DNA of 64,000 nucleotides, taken from positions 29,584,336 to 29,648,335 of the forward strand of contig CM048849.1 of NCBI GenBank assembly GCA_026545225.1, in the 5' to 3' direction. The stretch's first letter is position 1. Each line of letters begins with the position of its first letter. Shown here one piece after another: positions 31,383-42,620 of the stretch. The DNA comes from Cornus controversa. Its lineage: Eukaryota; Streptophyta; Magnoliopsida; Cornales; Cornaceae. Position numbers and translations under genes: made by a program. The notes under the pieces are model-generated. The model was given only the letters and a program-made list of their open reading frames with translations. It made no database searches and was not told the origin of the DNA.

Positions 31383-31770
31383 CATTTCGATTGATCGAAA
31401 TATGCATTTCGATCAATCGAAATTTCGATTGATCGAAATCTTGCTTCGATCAATCGAAACTAACTTCGATGGATCGAGATTGTCTCTTCGATCAATCGAA
31501 CATTCCTTCCCTGAATCACATTTTTACTTCGATCAATCGAACATTTAATTGATGCAATCGAACTTTTATTTCGATCAATCGAAATCCCATTTCGATCAAT
31601 CGAAAGTTTCGATCGATCGAAGACCTATCGAAGTGCAATCGAAGAATACCACCTCTCGGGACTTTGGACTTGGCAAATCTCTGCAATTTTTCGATCAATC
31701 GAAACCAAAATTTCGATCAATCGAAATTTTCGATTGATCGAAATCTTGGTTTCGATCAATCGAAATGCTC
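31383..31770 (-). promoter_or_regulatory. Array of about 14 TTTCGAT-NN-ATCGAAA palindromes (element C)
   Basis: Copies lie near 31386, 31408, 31424, 31445, 31464, 31487, 31528, 31570, 31590, 31607, 31689, 31711, 31727 and 31751. The arms TTTCGAT / ATCGAAA are nearly invariant and the centre is CA or TG (once CG, once GG). Spacing is irregular (15-80 bp). In the ORF3 sense the array lies directly upstream of the TATA-like box. The same motif occurs five times in each LTR. Confidence 0.75.
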
Positions 31771-31935
31771 AAAAACAGTCAGTTTAAAATATGCTTCAGG
31801 AACTTGGATATTGGGGAATTAGATACTACATTGCTTAGATACAAACCTACTTTGGATTAAAGGGACACCATGGAAGCTTGATAGCTACCATGGCTTCGCC
31901 ACCTTACACGTCTATGGCGCGACATCCGGATCGGC

Positions 31936-33500
31936 TCACGAGTCAAAATACACGGGATCCGTCAAAGTGACGATATCCACGTATTCGGTGGTGACTTGGT
32001 CATCCACGCACACTTTTAAGCGCTGCCCGTTTACTTTGAATATCGAACCATCTTTCAAGTCCTTCAATTCCACCGCTCCGTGGGGAGCGACGGAATTAAC
32101 CAAAAATGGACCATCCCAACGGGAGCAAAGTTTTCCGGGAAACAAATGGAGGCGTGAGTTGTACAACCAAACTTTTTGGCCCGGCGAAAATGTTTTGACT
32201 CGAATATTACGATCATGAAAGGCTTTGGACCTTGCCTTATAGATTTTCGCATTCTCATAAGCGTCATGTCGCAATTCTTCCAATTCATTTAATTGAAGCT
32301 TTCGATTAGAACCGGCCTTTTTCATGTCAAAATTGAAGGTCTTGGTGGCCCACATAGCTTTATGCTCCAATTCAACCGGAAGATGGCATGCCTTGCCATA
32401 AACTAACCGATAAGGTGACATTCCAATGGGAGTTTTATATGCGGTTCGGTATGCCCATAATGCGTCGTTTAGTCGCAATGACCAATCCTTCCGGTTAGGC
32501 CGAACAGTTTTCTGAAGAATGTTCTTAATCTCCCTATTGGATACTTCTACTTGGCCACTAGTTTGAGGATGGTAGGGGGTGGCTACTTTGTGTGTGACGG
32601 AGTATTTGAGAAGCAAGGTTCGAAGGAACCGGTTACAGAAATGCTTACCTCCGTCACTGAGGATGGCCCGAGGCGTACCAAACCGGCTAAAAATGTTAGC
32701 TTGTATGAATTTAACCACGACTGCGTAATCGTTGGTTTTGGTAGCAACGGCCTCTATCCACTTAGATACGTAGTCCACCGCCACAAGTATGTACTCATGA
32801 CCAGTAGAGGGTGGAAATGGTCCCATGAAGTCAATGCCCCACACATCAAATATTTCAATGACAATAATAGGGTTAAGAGGCATCATGTCCTTCCGAGACA
32901 TCGCGTCGAGGCGCTGACATCGCTCACAAGAGCGGCAGAATGAATATGCATCCCGATGAAGTGTCGGCCAGAAAAATCCGCATTGAAGAATTTTTGCTGC
33001 GGTTTTCTTAGCACTAAAGTGTCCCCCACAAGCGAGTGTATGACAAAATTTAAGAATGCTTTGGAATTCACTGTTGGGTACACACTTACGAATTATTTGA
33101 TCGGGGCAGTATTTGAACAATTGAGGATCGTCCCAATAATATGATCGTGATTGGGAGAGAAAACGATCCTTCTCTTGTTTGGTCCAAGAAGATGGTATTT
33201 TACCGGTTGCCAAATAATTAACCACATCCGCATACCAAGGGATACTCTCTTGAGAGATGACAAAGAGTTGTTCATCCGGGAAGGATTCACAAACTGGAAT
33301 GGAATTATGGAGGGATTCAACAAGAATTCTAGAAAGGTGGTCAGCTACCACATTTTCAGTTCCCTTTTTGTCTCTAATCTCAAAATTGAACTCTTGCAAC
33401 AAGAGTATCCATCGGATCAACCTAGGCTTGGTGTCCTTTTTCGCCAAAAGATGCCGGAGGGCAGCATGGTCCGAATAGACAATGACCTTTGAACCAATAA
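31936..33500 (-). pseudogene. RNase H end and integrase of element C
   Basis: Open for 503 codons but out of frame with the upstream RT because of a one-base deletion near 33500. It begins [20 protein letters not shown] (end of RNase H). The integrase zinc region is [15 protein letters not shown]...FCRSCERCQ. The catalytic core carries [24 protein letters not shown] and [11 protein letters not shown], so all three acidic residues are present. The C-terminal part includes [36 protein letters not shown] and RWDGPF, ending LTDPVYFDS. The integrase moiety itself is complete; only its fusion to RT is broken. Confidence 0.9.
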
Positions 33501-34466
33501 ATAAGCTCGAAACTTGTCTAATGCAAATACTACCGCAAGCAATTCTTTTTCCGTTGTGGTATAATTGATTTGAGCCTCGGAAAGGGTTTTACTTGCGTAG
33601 TAGATGACATGTGGCAGTTTGTCTACTCGTTGCCCTAAGACAGCACCCATGGCATAGTCGGATGCATCACACATAATCTCAAATGGGAGAGCCCAATTTG
33701 GAGGGATTAGAATTGGAGCGGTTGTAAGCATGGTGCGGAGTTTTTCAAAAGCGACAAGGCACGTTTCATCAAAGGTAAAGCAAGACTCTTTTTCAAGAAG
33801 GCGACACAAAGGCCGAGAGATCTTGCTAAAGTCTTTGATGAAACGGTGATAAAAGCCCGCATGCCCAAGGAATGAACGAATCTCTCTCACCGTTGATGGT
33901 GGAGGAAGTTTAGAAATGAGTTCAACCTTGGCTTTATCAACCTCTATTCCTCGCTTAGACACAATGTGCCCTAGGACAATACCCTCTTGAACCATAAAGT
34001 GACTCTTTTCCCAACTAAGAATTAGGTTGGTTTCTTGACATCGTTTGAGAACACAAGCTAGATTTTGGAGGCATGATTCATATGAAGGCCCAAAAACGGA
34101 AAAATCATCCATGAACACTTCTAAGAATTTTTCCACCATGTCCGAGAAGATAGACATCATACACCGTTGAAAAGTTGCCGGTGCATTGCACAACCCAAAG
34201 GGCATGCGTCTATAAGCAAATGTGCCGAAGGGACATGTAAAGGTGGTTTTCTCTTGGTCCCTCGGGTCTATAGCAACTTGATTATAGCCGGAATATCCAT
34301 CCAAAAAGCAATAAAAGCTTTGCCCGGCCAATCTCTCCAATATTTGATCAATGAATGGGAGGGGGAAGTGATCTTTCCGAGTGGCTGAATTTAATTTCCT
34401 ATAATCAATGCACACTCTCCATCCTGTGGTGGTGCGTTGGGGAACTAATTCACCCTTATCATTAGG
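33417..34466 (-). pseudogene. Reverse transcriptase and RNase H of element C
   Basis: Continues in the gag-protease frame after the stop at 34467-34469. [20 protein letters not shown] opens the RT. The catalytic box is FMDDFSVFG at about residues 101-109 of the downstream open frame. FTCPFGTFAYRRMPFGLCNA and [15 protein letters not shown] follow, then RNase H from [18 protein letters not shown] and [20 protein letters not shown]. The frame is lost at about 33500 by a one-base deletion. Upstream it is cut off from protease by one TAA. Confidence 0.9.
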
Positions 34467-37400
34467 TTACACCGTAATACCAGACTTCTTTGGAACCACT
34501 TGAGTGGGACTAACCCACTTGCTATCAGAGATGGGGTATATGATCCCCGCATCTAGTAACTTCACCACCTCCTTCATTACAACGTCCTTCATGTTTGGAT
34601 TCAATCGACGTTGTGCCTCCCTTGAGGTCTTTGCATCCTCTTCCAAGTGTATGAGATGCATACACACAGAAGGGTCTATTCCCTTAAGATCTACCACACT
34701 CCATCCTATTGCTTCTTTGTGCTCTTTGAGCACCTTTATGAGTTCCAATTCTTGATCATTTGTGAGATTGGAAGCAATAATGACTGGAAGGGTCTCATTT
34801 GCGCCCAAGAAAACATACTTGAGTGTAGCTGGAAGAGGCTTGAGCTCAAGTTGTGGTGGGGAAATTAAAGAAGGAGTTTGGGGAGTTTTGGACAAAGGGG
34901 GCAAGGGTTCTCTCGGAACTCTCCACTTAGGCAAATCCATGACAGTATTAACATCGAGCATGGAATTGACTTCACATATGGATTGCTCAATGTCAAAATC
35001 GTCATAGTTAAAATGATTTAGGCATGCCTCTAAAGGGTCCGTGGAAATAATAGAAGGAAGTGCTTCTTGAACAAGGTCGTCCACAACATCGACACAAAAG
35101 CACTCACTTTCATCGTCGGGTGTGTGCTGGGAAGCATTGAAGATGTTCAAGCGGACTTTCATATTCCCAAAAGAGATGTCCATCACTCCAGTACGGCAAT
35201 TAACGCAAGCGTTTGCCGTGGCCAAGAATGGACGACCTAGAATGATAGGAATATGATGATTCAGATTTTGGACCGGTTCCGTGTCAAGGACTATGAAGTC
35301 CACCAGAAAATAGAATTTGTCCACTTGAATGATGACATCCTCAATGATGCCACGTGGTTGCTTCACCGAACGGTCGGCAAGTTGCAACACAACCGTGGTA
35401 TGCTTGAGTTCCCCCAAACCTAGTTGTTGGTAAACTGAGAATGGAAGCAAATTGACACTAGCCCCTAGGTCAAGAAGTGCTTTTTCAAAAGATTGATTTC
35501 CGATGGTGCACGAAATGGTCGGAGCACCCGGATCTTTGAATTTAGGAGGGGCTTGGTGTTGGAAAATGGAGCTTATGTGCTCAGTTAAGAGGACTTTCTT
35601 AGGAACATTATTCCTAGATTTGCGCTTTTGAGTGCATAAGTCCTTCAAGAATTTCGCATAAGAGGGAATTTGTCGAATAGCATCAAGGAGAGGGAGATTG
35701 ATCTTTACTTGTTTGAAGATCTCCATCATGTCTTGGATTTTCTCTCCTTGCTTCCCGAAATGAGAAGGTTCCTTCAATCGTTGAGGGAAAGGAACCGGAG
35801 GTTCATAAGAGGTGTCAAGATTTGGAATCGATGATGACACAACTTCACTTGCCTTTCCTTTTGGATTTGAAGGGGTATTTTGCAAATTTGGATTTAACGG
35901 AAACAATTTTGGATTTAATTGGGATTCTTTTGGATTTTTAGGTTGCTCTTGAAATTCCTTTCTCTCTTCCTCCCCTACCTTGGAGTTAATGATTTTACCA
36001 CTCCTCAAGGTTGTGATTGATTGAACTTGCTCTGGAGGAGCATTACAAGTTGAAGATGATGGATCTTCAATCATATGCACACCCTTGGGATTCGCCACCG
36101 GTTGACTTGACAACTTACCTTCCTCCCTTCTATTTAAGGCATTAGCTAGTTGCCCGATTTGAGCTTCTAACCTAGCCATAGATTGAGCATTGGCCTCAAG
36201 CTTAGAGATTGATTGAGAGTGAGTTTGCAATAAGCGGGTGTTGGCCTCAAGATTGCTTATCACTCGCTCTTCAAAGCTTTGGCTTCTCGGAGGAGGTGGT
36301 GGTTGTTGGTAATTAGATCTTTGATTGTAAGGTTGAGGGTTTGGCCTATAATGAGGCTGTTGAGATTGGGAATTAAAAGAATTTTGCCCTTGGAAAGAGG
36401 GACTTGATTCTTGATTCTTCCATGAAAAAGCTGGATGATTCTTGTAACCAGGATTGTACGTGTTCGAATATGGATCATTCATTTGTTTAGCGTACAAGGC
36501 ATTCGCTTGCTCTTGAGCATAATCGGGAGATTGCCCGGCAATAGGACAATCTCGCACAAAATGCGAAGTGCTATAGCAAAACGAACACCCCTCCTGATTT
36601 TGGACAGATTGGTTAGGAATAGGCAGCCCATTTTTCATGATTAAATCCATTTTTCGGGACAAGGCTTCTACTTGCATGGCTACCTCATCTACCCGTGAAA
36701 TCTCATGCACTCCTCTACAAGGTTGGGTGGCCTTCCCTTTCCTAGTGGAGGAGCGTTGAGCTGAATTGTTGCTTAGGGTTTGAAAAAGTTTCCATGCCTC
36801 ATCGGGGCTTTTCAAAAGGTACCCACCCCCACACGCGGAGTCTATCATTTGTCTATGTTGCTCACTCACCCCATCATAAAAACTTTGCACTAGCTGCCAT
36901 TTTGGGACAGCATGTTGCGGACAAGATTTTAAGAGATCTTTTAACATCTCCCACGTCTCATGGAATTGTTCTTGGTCAATTTGGGTGAATCCGGTGATTG
37001 CTCGCCGAATATCACTTGTCTTACCCATTGGGAAGTATTTTTTTAAGAACTCTATTTGCATTTCCGCCCAAGAATGGATTGAGTTGGGTTCTAGGGAATT
37101 GAACCAACTTCTAGCCTTATCTTTTAGGGAAAATGGAAACATACGTAGCTTTAGATCATCCTCCGTAAAGTGTGGTACACGAATGGTGGAACACACGGAA
37201 AAGAAGTAATCTAAGTGCCGGTATGGATCCTCATTAGGAAGACCGTGAAAGCTGTTAAGAAGGTTGAGGGTGGAGGAATTTATTTCAAATTGATTTGCCG
37301 CTACATCCGGAAATTGAATACACGAAGGTACTTCAAATGTAGTCGGAAGGTAAAAGTCCATAAGCAACTCTCCTTGAGGAGGTGGTGGTGGAGGTGGTTG

Positions 37401-37568
37401 TTCATGATTAAAAGGAGATAGACCGGGAGGTTGTCTCTCATTTGGTTCCATGTTTTCAGTTCTAGGCAAAATAGGGTCCCTAGAGGTTCCTCTACGTTGT
37501 CTAAGTGTTCGTTCAAGTTCACTATTACAAGGAAGCAAAGGAAGTGACAATGACCGTCTACCTAGCAT
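34467..37568 (-). CDS. gag-protease open frame of element C (1033 codons, ends at a premature stop)
   Basis: ATG at 37568 (MLGRRSLSLPLLPCNSELER). Residues 90-250 are the capsid-like gag domain (LRMFPFSLKDKARSWFNSL, KWQLVQSFYDGVSEQHRQMI). The CCHC knuckle CSFCYSTSHFVRDC is at residues 328-341 and a Gln/Pro-rich linker at 380-440. A coiled-coil-like stretch lies at about 435-480, and the linker INLPLLDAIRQIPSYAKFLK at 624-643. The protease site ALLDLGASVNLLP is at about 697-709, with RPFLATANA near 780. It ends ...VSPTQVVPKKSGITV at TAA 34469-34467, inside the conserved start of RT; the frame resumes after that codon. Gag and protease could be made, but full Pol could not without readthrough. 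Confidence 0.92.
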   Translation of the reverse strand: MLGRRSLSLPLLPCNSELERTLRQRRGTSRDPILPRTENMEPNERQPPGLSPFNHEQPPPPPPPQGELLMDFYLPTTFEVPSCIQFPDVAANQFEINSSTLNLLNSFHGLPNEDPYRHLDYFFSVCSTIRVPHFTEDDLKLRMFPFSLKDKARSWFNSLEPNSIHSWAEMQIEFLKKYFPMGKTSDIRRAITGFTQIDQEQFHETWEMLKDLLKSCPQHAVPKWQLVQSFYDGVSEQHRQMIDSACGGGYLLKSPDEAWKLFQTLSNNSAQRSSTRKGKATQPCRGVHEISRVDEVAMQVEALSRKMDLIMKNGLPIPNQSVQNQEGCSFCYSTSHFVRDCPIAGQSPDYAQEQANALYAKQMNDPYSNTYNPGYKNHPAFSWKNQESSPSFQGQNSFNSQSQQPHYRPNPQPYNQRSNYQQPPPPPRSQSFEERVISNLEANTRLLQTHSQSISKLEANAQSMARLEAQIGQLANALNRREEGKLSSQPVANPKGVHMIEDPSSSTCNAPPEQVQSITTLRSGKIINSKVGEEERKEFQEQPKNPKESQLNPKLFPLNPNLQNTPSNPKGKASEVVSSSIPNLDTSYEPPVPFPQRLKEPSHFGKQGEKIQDMMEIFKQVKINLPLLDAIRQIPSYAKFLKDLCTQKRKSRNNVPKKVLLTEHISSIFQHQAPPKFKDPGAPTISCTIGNQSFEKALLDLGASVNLLPFSVYQQLGLGELKHTTVVLQLADRSVKQPRGIIEDVIIQVDKFYFLVDFIVLDTEPVQNLNHHIPIILGRPFLATANACVNCRTGVMDISFGNMKVRLNIFNASQHTPDDESECFCVDVVDDLVQEALPSIISTDPLEACLNHFNYDDFDIEQSICEVNSMLDVNTVMDLPKWRVPREPLPPLSKTPQTPSLISPPQLELKPLPATLKYVFLGANETLPVIIASNLTNDQELELIKVLKEHKEAIGWSVVDLKGIDPSVCMHLIHLEEDAKTSREAQRRLNPNMKDVVMKEVVKLLDAGIIYPISDSKWVSPTQVVPKKSGITV

Positions 37569-37829
37569 GCATTAACAATTGAACAGCACCTCTACACACA
37601 AAGTAACAATAATATATACAAAAGAATGTGAATGATTCAAACCACCAATTTTTGAAGTTATACTCACAAAGGGTTCCAATTTGAATTCTTCTAGATGCCC
37701 GCAATGTGGTATACCTAAAATCAAGAAGTTTGAGATATAAGAACAAGATATATACAAAAAGAATGAAAGAATTTCTAGCCTAAGAATTAAACCAGATTTA
37801 ATCTTCCAATGGCGACAATTAAACCGTAG
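37569..37829 (-). other. Element C 5' leader
   Basis: Non-coding stretch between the primer binding site and the gag ATG, where packaging and dimerisation signals would be expected. No specific structure was identified. Confidence 0.6.
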
Positions 37830-37847
37830 TCCCCGGCAACGGCGCCA
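37830..37847 (-). promoter_or_regulatory. Primer binding site, tRNA-Asp (element C)
   Basis: The plus strand TCCCCGGCAACGGCGCCA equals the 3' end of plant tRNA-Asp including CCA, so the minus-strand RNA pairs over 18 nt without mismatch. Six bases separate it from the 5' LTR. Confidence 0.97.
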
Positions 37848-37853
37848 AAATTT

Positions 37854-39252
37854 TGATGTGGTCGGAACTAAATTATATTGTAAGCTTAATTTTGCCCTTT
37901 TTATCAAAATATAATTTAACCACTCGCAAGAGCACGAATCTTTGTAGATAAGGTTCTATATAGAGGGTATCGATCCCACGAGGACTAGTCGTTAATTGTC
38001 ATAAAGAAAGATTAATTCTACTTTAATTCTAAAAACAGGTTTTTGGTTTTGTGTTTAAAACTATTGCGTAAATGAAATGACGATAAAATTAAAGAGTAAA
38101 GTTGGGAGAGAGAACTAGGGTTGGTTTCCACCACTAGCCATTCACATGTTCATAAGTGTAGCAAGCATGGGATTCATTAATTAAATGCCTAACAATGTCA
38201 TTAGGCTTGTGACCTCAATGACATATCAAAAGATCAATGTGTGTGCTAACCTATCATAATCCATCTTCAACAAGCATAGATCTTCAACCTAACTAACTAC
38301 CTAATTACTCTACTCTCTACGTAAACACTACATGCATCCAAACTACCTTGTCTTGGCATGGTCTATACAAACTAGCATCACACATTCATTTAAACACCAT
38401 TATCTAGCCATCATTTGCACTTCTTGTGGAATATGCAAATGTTGTGCATTCAAGTGACAAAACCTACTCTAAGACAAGAATAAATTCCATATCAAATGAA
38501 TATATATAAGAAATGTATTTGTCTACATAATCACTAGGCTAAATAATCAACATTTAATTACAAATCCCCAAGAGCTACAAAGATGAACAAGTTTACATGG
38601 CTAGGGGTTGAAACCAACACCCTAGTAGAAGAGTTAGTTGCTCATGGTTGCCTTGCACCCTTCCATTGATGAAGAGAATGAAGCTTCTTGGTCTGGTTCA
38701 GCTTTTCTCTTCCTCTCCCGAAGGTCTCTCCTTTTGTCTTCTGATGTGTATGTTGAGAGATATGAGATATGTGGCTTTTGGTGCTTTTTGTATGCTTTTT
38801 GGCTCCTTTGGGCCCACCATATATATATATATATATCATTATATATATCTCTTGTATCAAGAAGGCCCCCAAAAGTCTTGTTCAAGTCATACAATCCCCC
38901 TAAGTCGTGCAAAAAGGGGAATTTTGTTGCAAGTGGGAGAGCAGGTGAGCAAGTGGCCAAGTGGGCTCTGCAGCATTTCGATTGATCGAAATTGCCTTTC
39001 GATTAATCGAGATTTCGATCAATCGAAATCTCGATTGATCGAAATCCACATCTCGATTGATCGAGATGCCTTGGCAACATTTTCTGATTTCATCTCTTGA
39101 CTGCAGAAAGCTTTCAACTTTGCTCCATTTACTCCAATACCTGCAATACATCAAAAACACAAAAATACCGTAAATATATCTCGGTAAACGCAAAAACGGA
39201 ACTAACATATGCAATAAAGAGGGTTCAAATGCATAGAATTGAACACTTATCA
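37854..39252 (-). repeat. Element C 5' LTR
   Basis: Nearly identical to 26315-27711. In the minus sense the palindrome cluster (about 39067-38975) is followed by a TA-rich TATA region (about 38850-38819) and then the leader. Confidence 0.97.
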
Positions 39253-39257
39253 CACAC

Positions 39258-40175
39258 ATTCACATTACACTAGCAATATATAACCCTAACAATATATAAC
39301 CACATATATATTTTATCATTGCATATAATCACGTATACACACAATTTAGCACATAAATAGTCATGCTCTCAATTTGCACATATAGCACATATTTTTTCCA
39401 TACATCATATATATCATGACATATAATTAGTTAGCATATAAGGATCAAAGAAAAGTGGGTAAACATTCTACCACATCCCCTATAACCTTCACATACATGC
39501 TAACTCATCTTCAACCTCTCTAAACGCACCCAAATCCTAGAATGGATGGATAAGTAAGAAAAGACACCCCTACCTCGAATTTGGAAGCTTTCCAAGCAAT
39601 CTCCAACAATTCCAATGAGGTCTATCTTTCTGAAACATGAGTTTGTTTGGTTCAAACTGAAGCCCTAGTCGCCATCTACACATTGTCCTTTTTCGGCGAG
39701 TCTTAAATTCAAGTTAAATACACCTAAAGTGTAGAGAGAAGGTAGAGAGGTAAAGTGGGAAGGAGAAGAGAGAGAAAGTGGTGTGAGAAATGAACTAGGA
39801 TCCCTCAACCATTGATATTTAAAATATATAAGGCACGAAATGACTAAAACACCCACAGGCCACTTAACGTTTTCAATTTTGAAAGTTCCTATGGACTCGA
39901 AATCACTTTTTTAACTCTCTAAACATTTCACCTAGGCCAAAATTAAAAATAATTATTTTTTAAAAAAAAATTGGATTCTCGGGCCCACCCAAATCGCATT
40001 CCAGGGCCCCTATTTGACCAAAATGTCAAACTACTCCAATTGCTCCCAAAACCTCTATAGAACTTTTCAAACATGTTTTTCGTACTTAAAACAAGCTAAA
40101 TATCATTCAAAATATATTTATGGCAATTGTGATGATTAAAATAAAAACTAGCCAAAATTAGTCACGGTCTTTATA
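39258..40175 (-). repeat. Element E 3' LTR, main part
   Basis: On the minus strand it starts TATAAAGACCGTGACTAATT (from 40175), close to the TGTAAGACC-type LTR start I associate with plant Tekay-type chromoviruses. It is immediately downstream of a purine-rich GATGGAGAGGT tract and the pol end. It continues to 39258 and then, beyond element C, at 26314-26255. The second LTR of E (55823-57032) does not resemble it. Confidence 0.6.
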
Positions 40176-40186
40176 ACCTCTCCATC
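40176..40186 (-). promoter_or_regulatory. Element E polypurine tract
   Basis: GATGGAGAGGT on the minus strand directly before the LTR start. Slightly mutated relative to the GGGGAGAAT-type tract usual in chromoviruses. Confidence 0.5.
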
Positions 40187-40189
40187 TTC

Positions 40190-41650
40190 AAAGAATTTTA
40201 TCCTCGAAATTAGAAACATACCTCAAGTGGTAAACAACTCAGGATAATTTGAGCAAATTTCTTGTTCCCACTCCCACGTAGCCTCCTCGACTCCGTGATG
40301 CCTCCAAAGGACTTTAAACAATGGAATGGTTTTACCTCGAAGCACTTGCTCCCTAGTATCCAAAACCTGGATCGATCTCTCCTCATACGATACATCCTAC
40401 TACACCTCAAGATCTCCAATCTAGTACATGTGAAGGATCCAGTTCATACTTTCTCAATATCGAAACATGGAAAGTATTATGCACACTCGACATTTACGGT
40501 GGCAATGCTAAACGATATGCAACCTTACCCACATGATCCAATATCTCGAATGGATCGATAAACCACGATGCTAGCTTTCCACTATGCCCAAATATCATCA
40601 AGCCTTGTCACGACAAGACCTTTAGGAAGACATGGTCTACCACCTCAAATGTTAAATGCCTCTATTTTCTGCCGACATAGCTTTTCTGATGACTCTAAGC
40701 TGTAAACAACCATTGCCTTATGAGCATTATCTTCTCTGTAGTCTCTCAGACCATATCCAAACCTAGTGCCACTGTCTCTCCAACCTCTATCCAATAAACT
40801 AGTGATCTACAAGGTCTACTATACAAAGTCTCAAATGAAGCCATCTTAATACTAGCTTGATAGTTATTATTGTACACAAACTCCACCAATGGAAGGTGAT
40901 CCTCCCAACTACCAAGGAAATCAAGTGCACATGCCCTAAGAATATCCTCCAAAATTTGTGTAGTACACTCCGACTAACCATCTATCTTTAGATGGAAGGC
41001 TGTTCTGAAATGGAGGTTTGTATCAAGTGCAACCTGAAAGCTTTGCCAAAATCATGATGTGAACCTAAGATCTCTATCAGATATAATGGAAACTGGCACT
41101 CCGTGCAGTCACAAAATCTAATCAATGTACAGTCGACTAAGAGTATCCACGTCATCTGCCACTTGAATCGGAAGAAAATCAGCCACCTTGGTCAATTTGT
41201 CCACAATGACCCAAACTCCATTGCAACTCTTCCTTGTCCTAGGTAACCTTATCACAAAGTCTATAGCGATGTGTTTCCACTTTCACATAGCCACTGGTAA
41301 TGGCTATAATAGACTTGCTAACCTCTGAGGCTTGACGTTCACTTGTTGACAAGTGAGGCACCTCGTCACAAATTGTGTGACGTCCCTTTTTATGCCTTTT
41401 CACCAATACTATCTATGAAGGTTATGGTACATTTTGGTACCACCAGGATGCACTGTAATCCTAGAGCTATGAAACTCTCTTAAGACCTCATCCCTATAAA
41501 CCAATGGAACAACCATTTTGCCTCTGAACCTTAAACCCCTATCTAAATGGATAACCCAATCCTCTACCACTCTACCACCCAAAATTTGAGTGCAAATGCT
41601 CTCCATCTCACTATCATACCTCTACTCCTTAACCACCCTACTCACTAGAG
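40190..41650 (-). pseudogene. Integrase with C-terminal chromodomain-like end, element E
   Basis: Broken by many stops and frameshifts. From upstream: a zinc-binding region, VVPLVYRDEVLREFHSSRIT VHPGGTKMYHNL (41606-41409); a catalytic start, WKHIAIDFVIRLPRTRKSCN (near 41280-41220); NNNYQASIKMASFETLYSRP (near 40870-40800); and at the end a VLWRHHGVEEATWEWEQEI-type segment (near 40310-40245), which resembles the chromodomain/CR tail. This sequence style differs clearly from the Athila-like elements and supports chromovirus identity. Confidence 0.8.
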
Positions 41651-42620
41651 TTGGTTATGCTATGAGTATGAACAAGGTAAATGATTCACCACCCTCACTA
41701 AAGTACAATCCCATTTATGAGATATCTTCCATTATCTTCCACTATCGGATGATAATGATTGCCAAAGTACCGTGTGATTTTCTACTCAATGCATTGACAA
41801 CCACATTTTTCTTCCTCAGGTGATACTGAAGAACAAAGTTGTAGTCTTCTATATACCCAACCCATCTTCTTTGCCTTATTTCAAGTCTTTTTTTATAGAA
41901 AGGTACTTCAAGCTCTTTTGATAGGAGAAAACCTTAAACTTTTCTCTACAGAGATAATGCCTCCACGTTTTCAAGGAAAAAATTACCGCCGCCAACTCTA
42001 AGTCATGAGTCAAGTAATTTTTCTCATGGATCTTCAACTACAGGGAACCATATGCAATAACCCTCTCGGTTTGCATTAGCACACATCCCAAATCGTCCCA
42101 TGAAGTGTCATAGTAGATGACATAATCCAAACCACATTTTGGAATAATTAATATAGGAGTACTAGTCAATTTACTCTTCAATTCCATAAAGGAATGCTCG
42201 CAAGCATCATTCCACATAAACCACAAACCTATCCAAGTAGACACTGAAAACTCAGTTCATTAAATCCATGAACATTGTTGGTACGTTCGTCAAACCAAAT
42301 GGCATCACTAGGAACTCATAGTGGCCATATCTAGTCTGAAAAGCAGTCTTCGGAATGTCCTATTCCCTTACCCTCAGTGTAGTACCCCAACCTCAAATCA
42401 ATTTTCAAAAAGTAAGTTGAACCCTTAATTTGATCAAACAAGTCATTTATCCTTGGCAGATGATACTTATTTTTTATTGTTGCTTGGTTCAATTTTCGGT
42501 AGTCTATACAAAACCGCAATGATGCGTCTTTCTTTTTAGCAAGTAGGACCGAAGCCCACCAAGGCGAGGTACTAGGTCATACAAACCCTTTATCCAACAA
42601 CTCTTGCAATTGATCCTTCA
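41651..42620 (-). pseudogene. Reverse transcriptase-RNase H remnant, element E
   Basis: Recognisable pieces are [20 protein letters not shown] and [20 protein letters not shown] (42519-42340), then ACEHSFMELKSKLTSTPIL and YYDTSWDDLGCVLMQ (42200-42060). The YVDD box region is lost between frameshifts near 42250-42330. It cannot encode a functional enzyme. Confidence 0.85.

Larger units (their letters stand above)
26315..39252 (-). mobile_element. Element C: young, nearly complete Athila-like retrotransposon
   Basis: Minus strand, 12.94 kb, LTRs at 26315-27711 and 37854-39252, TSD CACAC. By eye the LTRs differ by about seven substitutions and one 2-bp indel in a TA repeat (about 99.5% identical), so the insertion is recent. 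The sense order is PBS (tRNA-Asp, perfect 18 nt), gag, protease, RT, RNase H, integrase, palindrome array, ORF3 promoter and intron, ORF3, 3' region with hairpin module, PPT. gag-pol is broken by one in-frame stop (34467-34469) and one frameshift (near 33500). ORF3 is intact. Confidence 0.95.

Noticed and set aside
31383..31770. Regularly repeated palindromes read as a CRISPR array
   Set aside because: Short 16-bp motifs at irregular spacing in a plant retrotransposon, with no unique spacers of constant length and no cas genes.
37830..37847. tRNA-Asp gene
   Set aside because: Only the 18-nt 3' end is present, next to an LTR; it is a primer binding site, not a gene.
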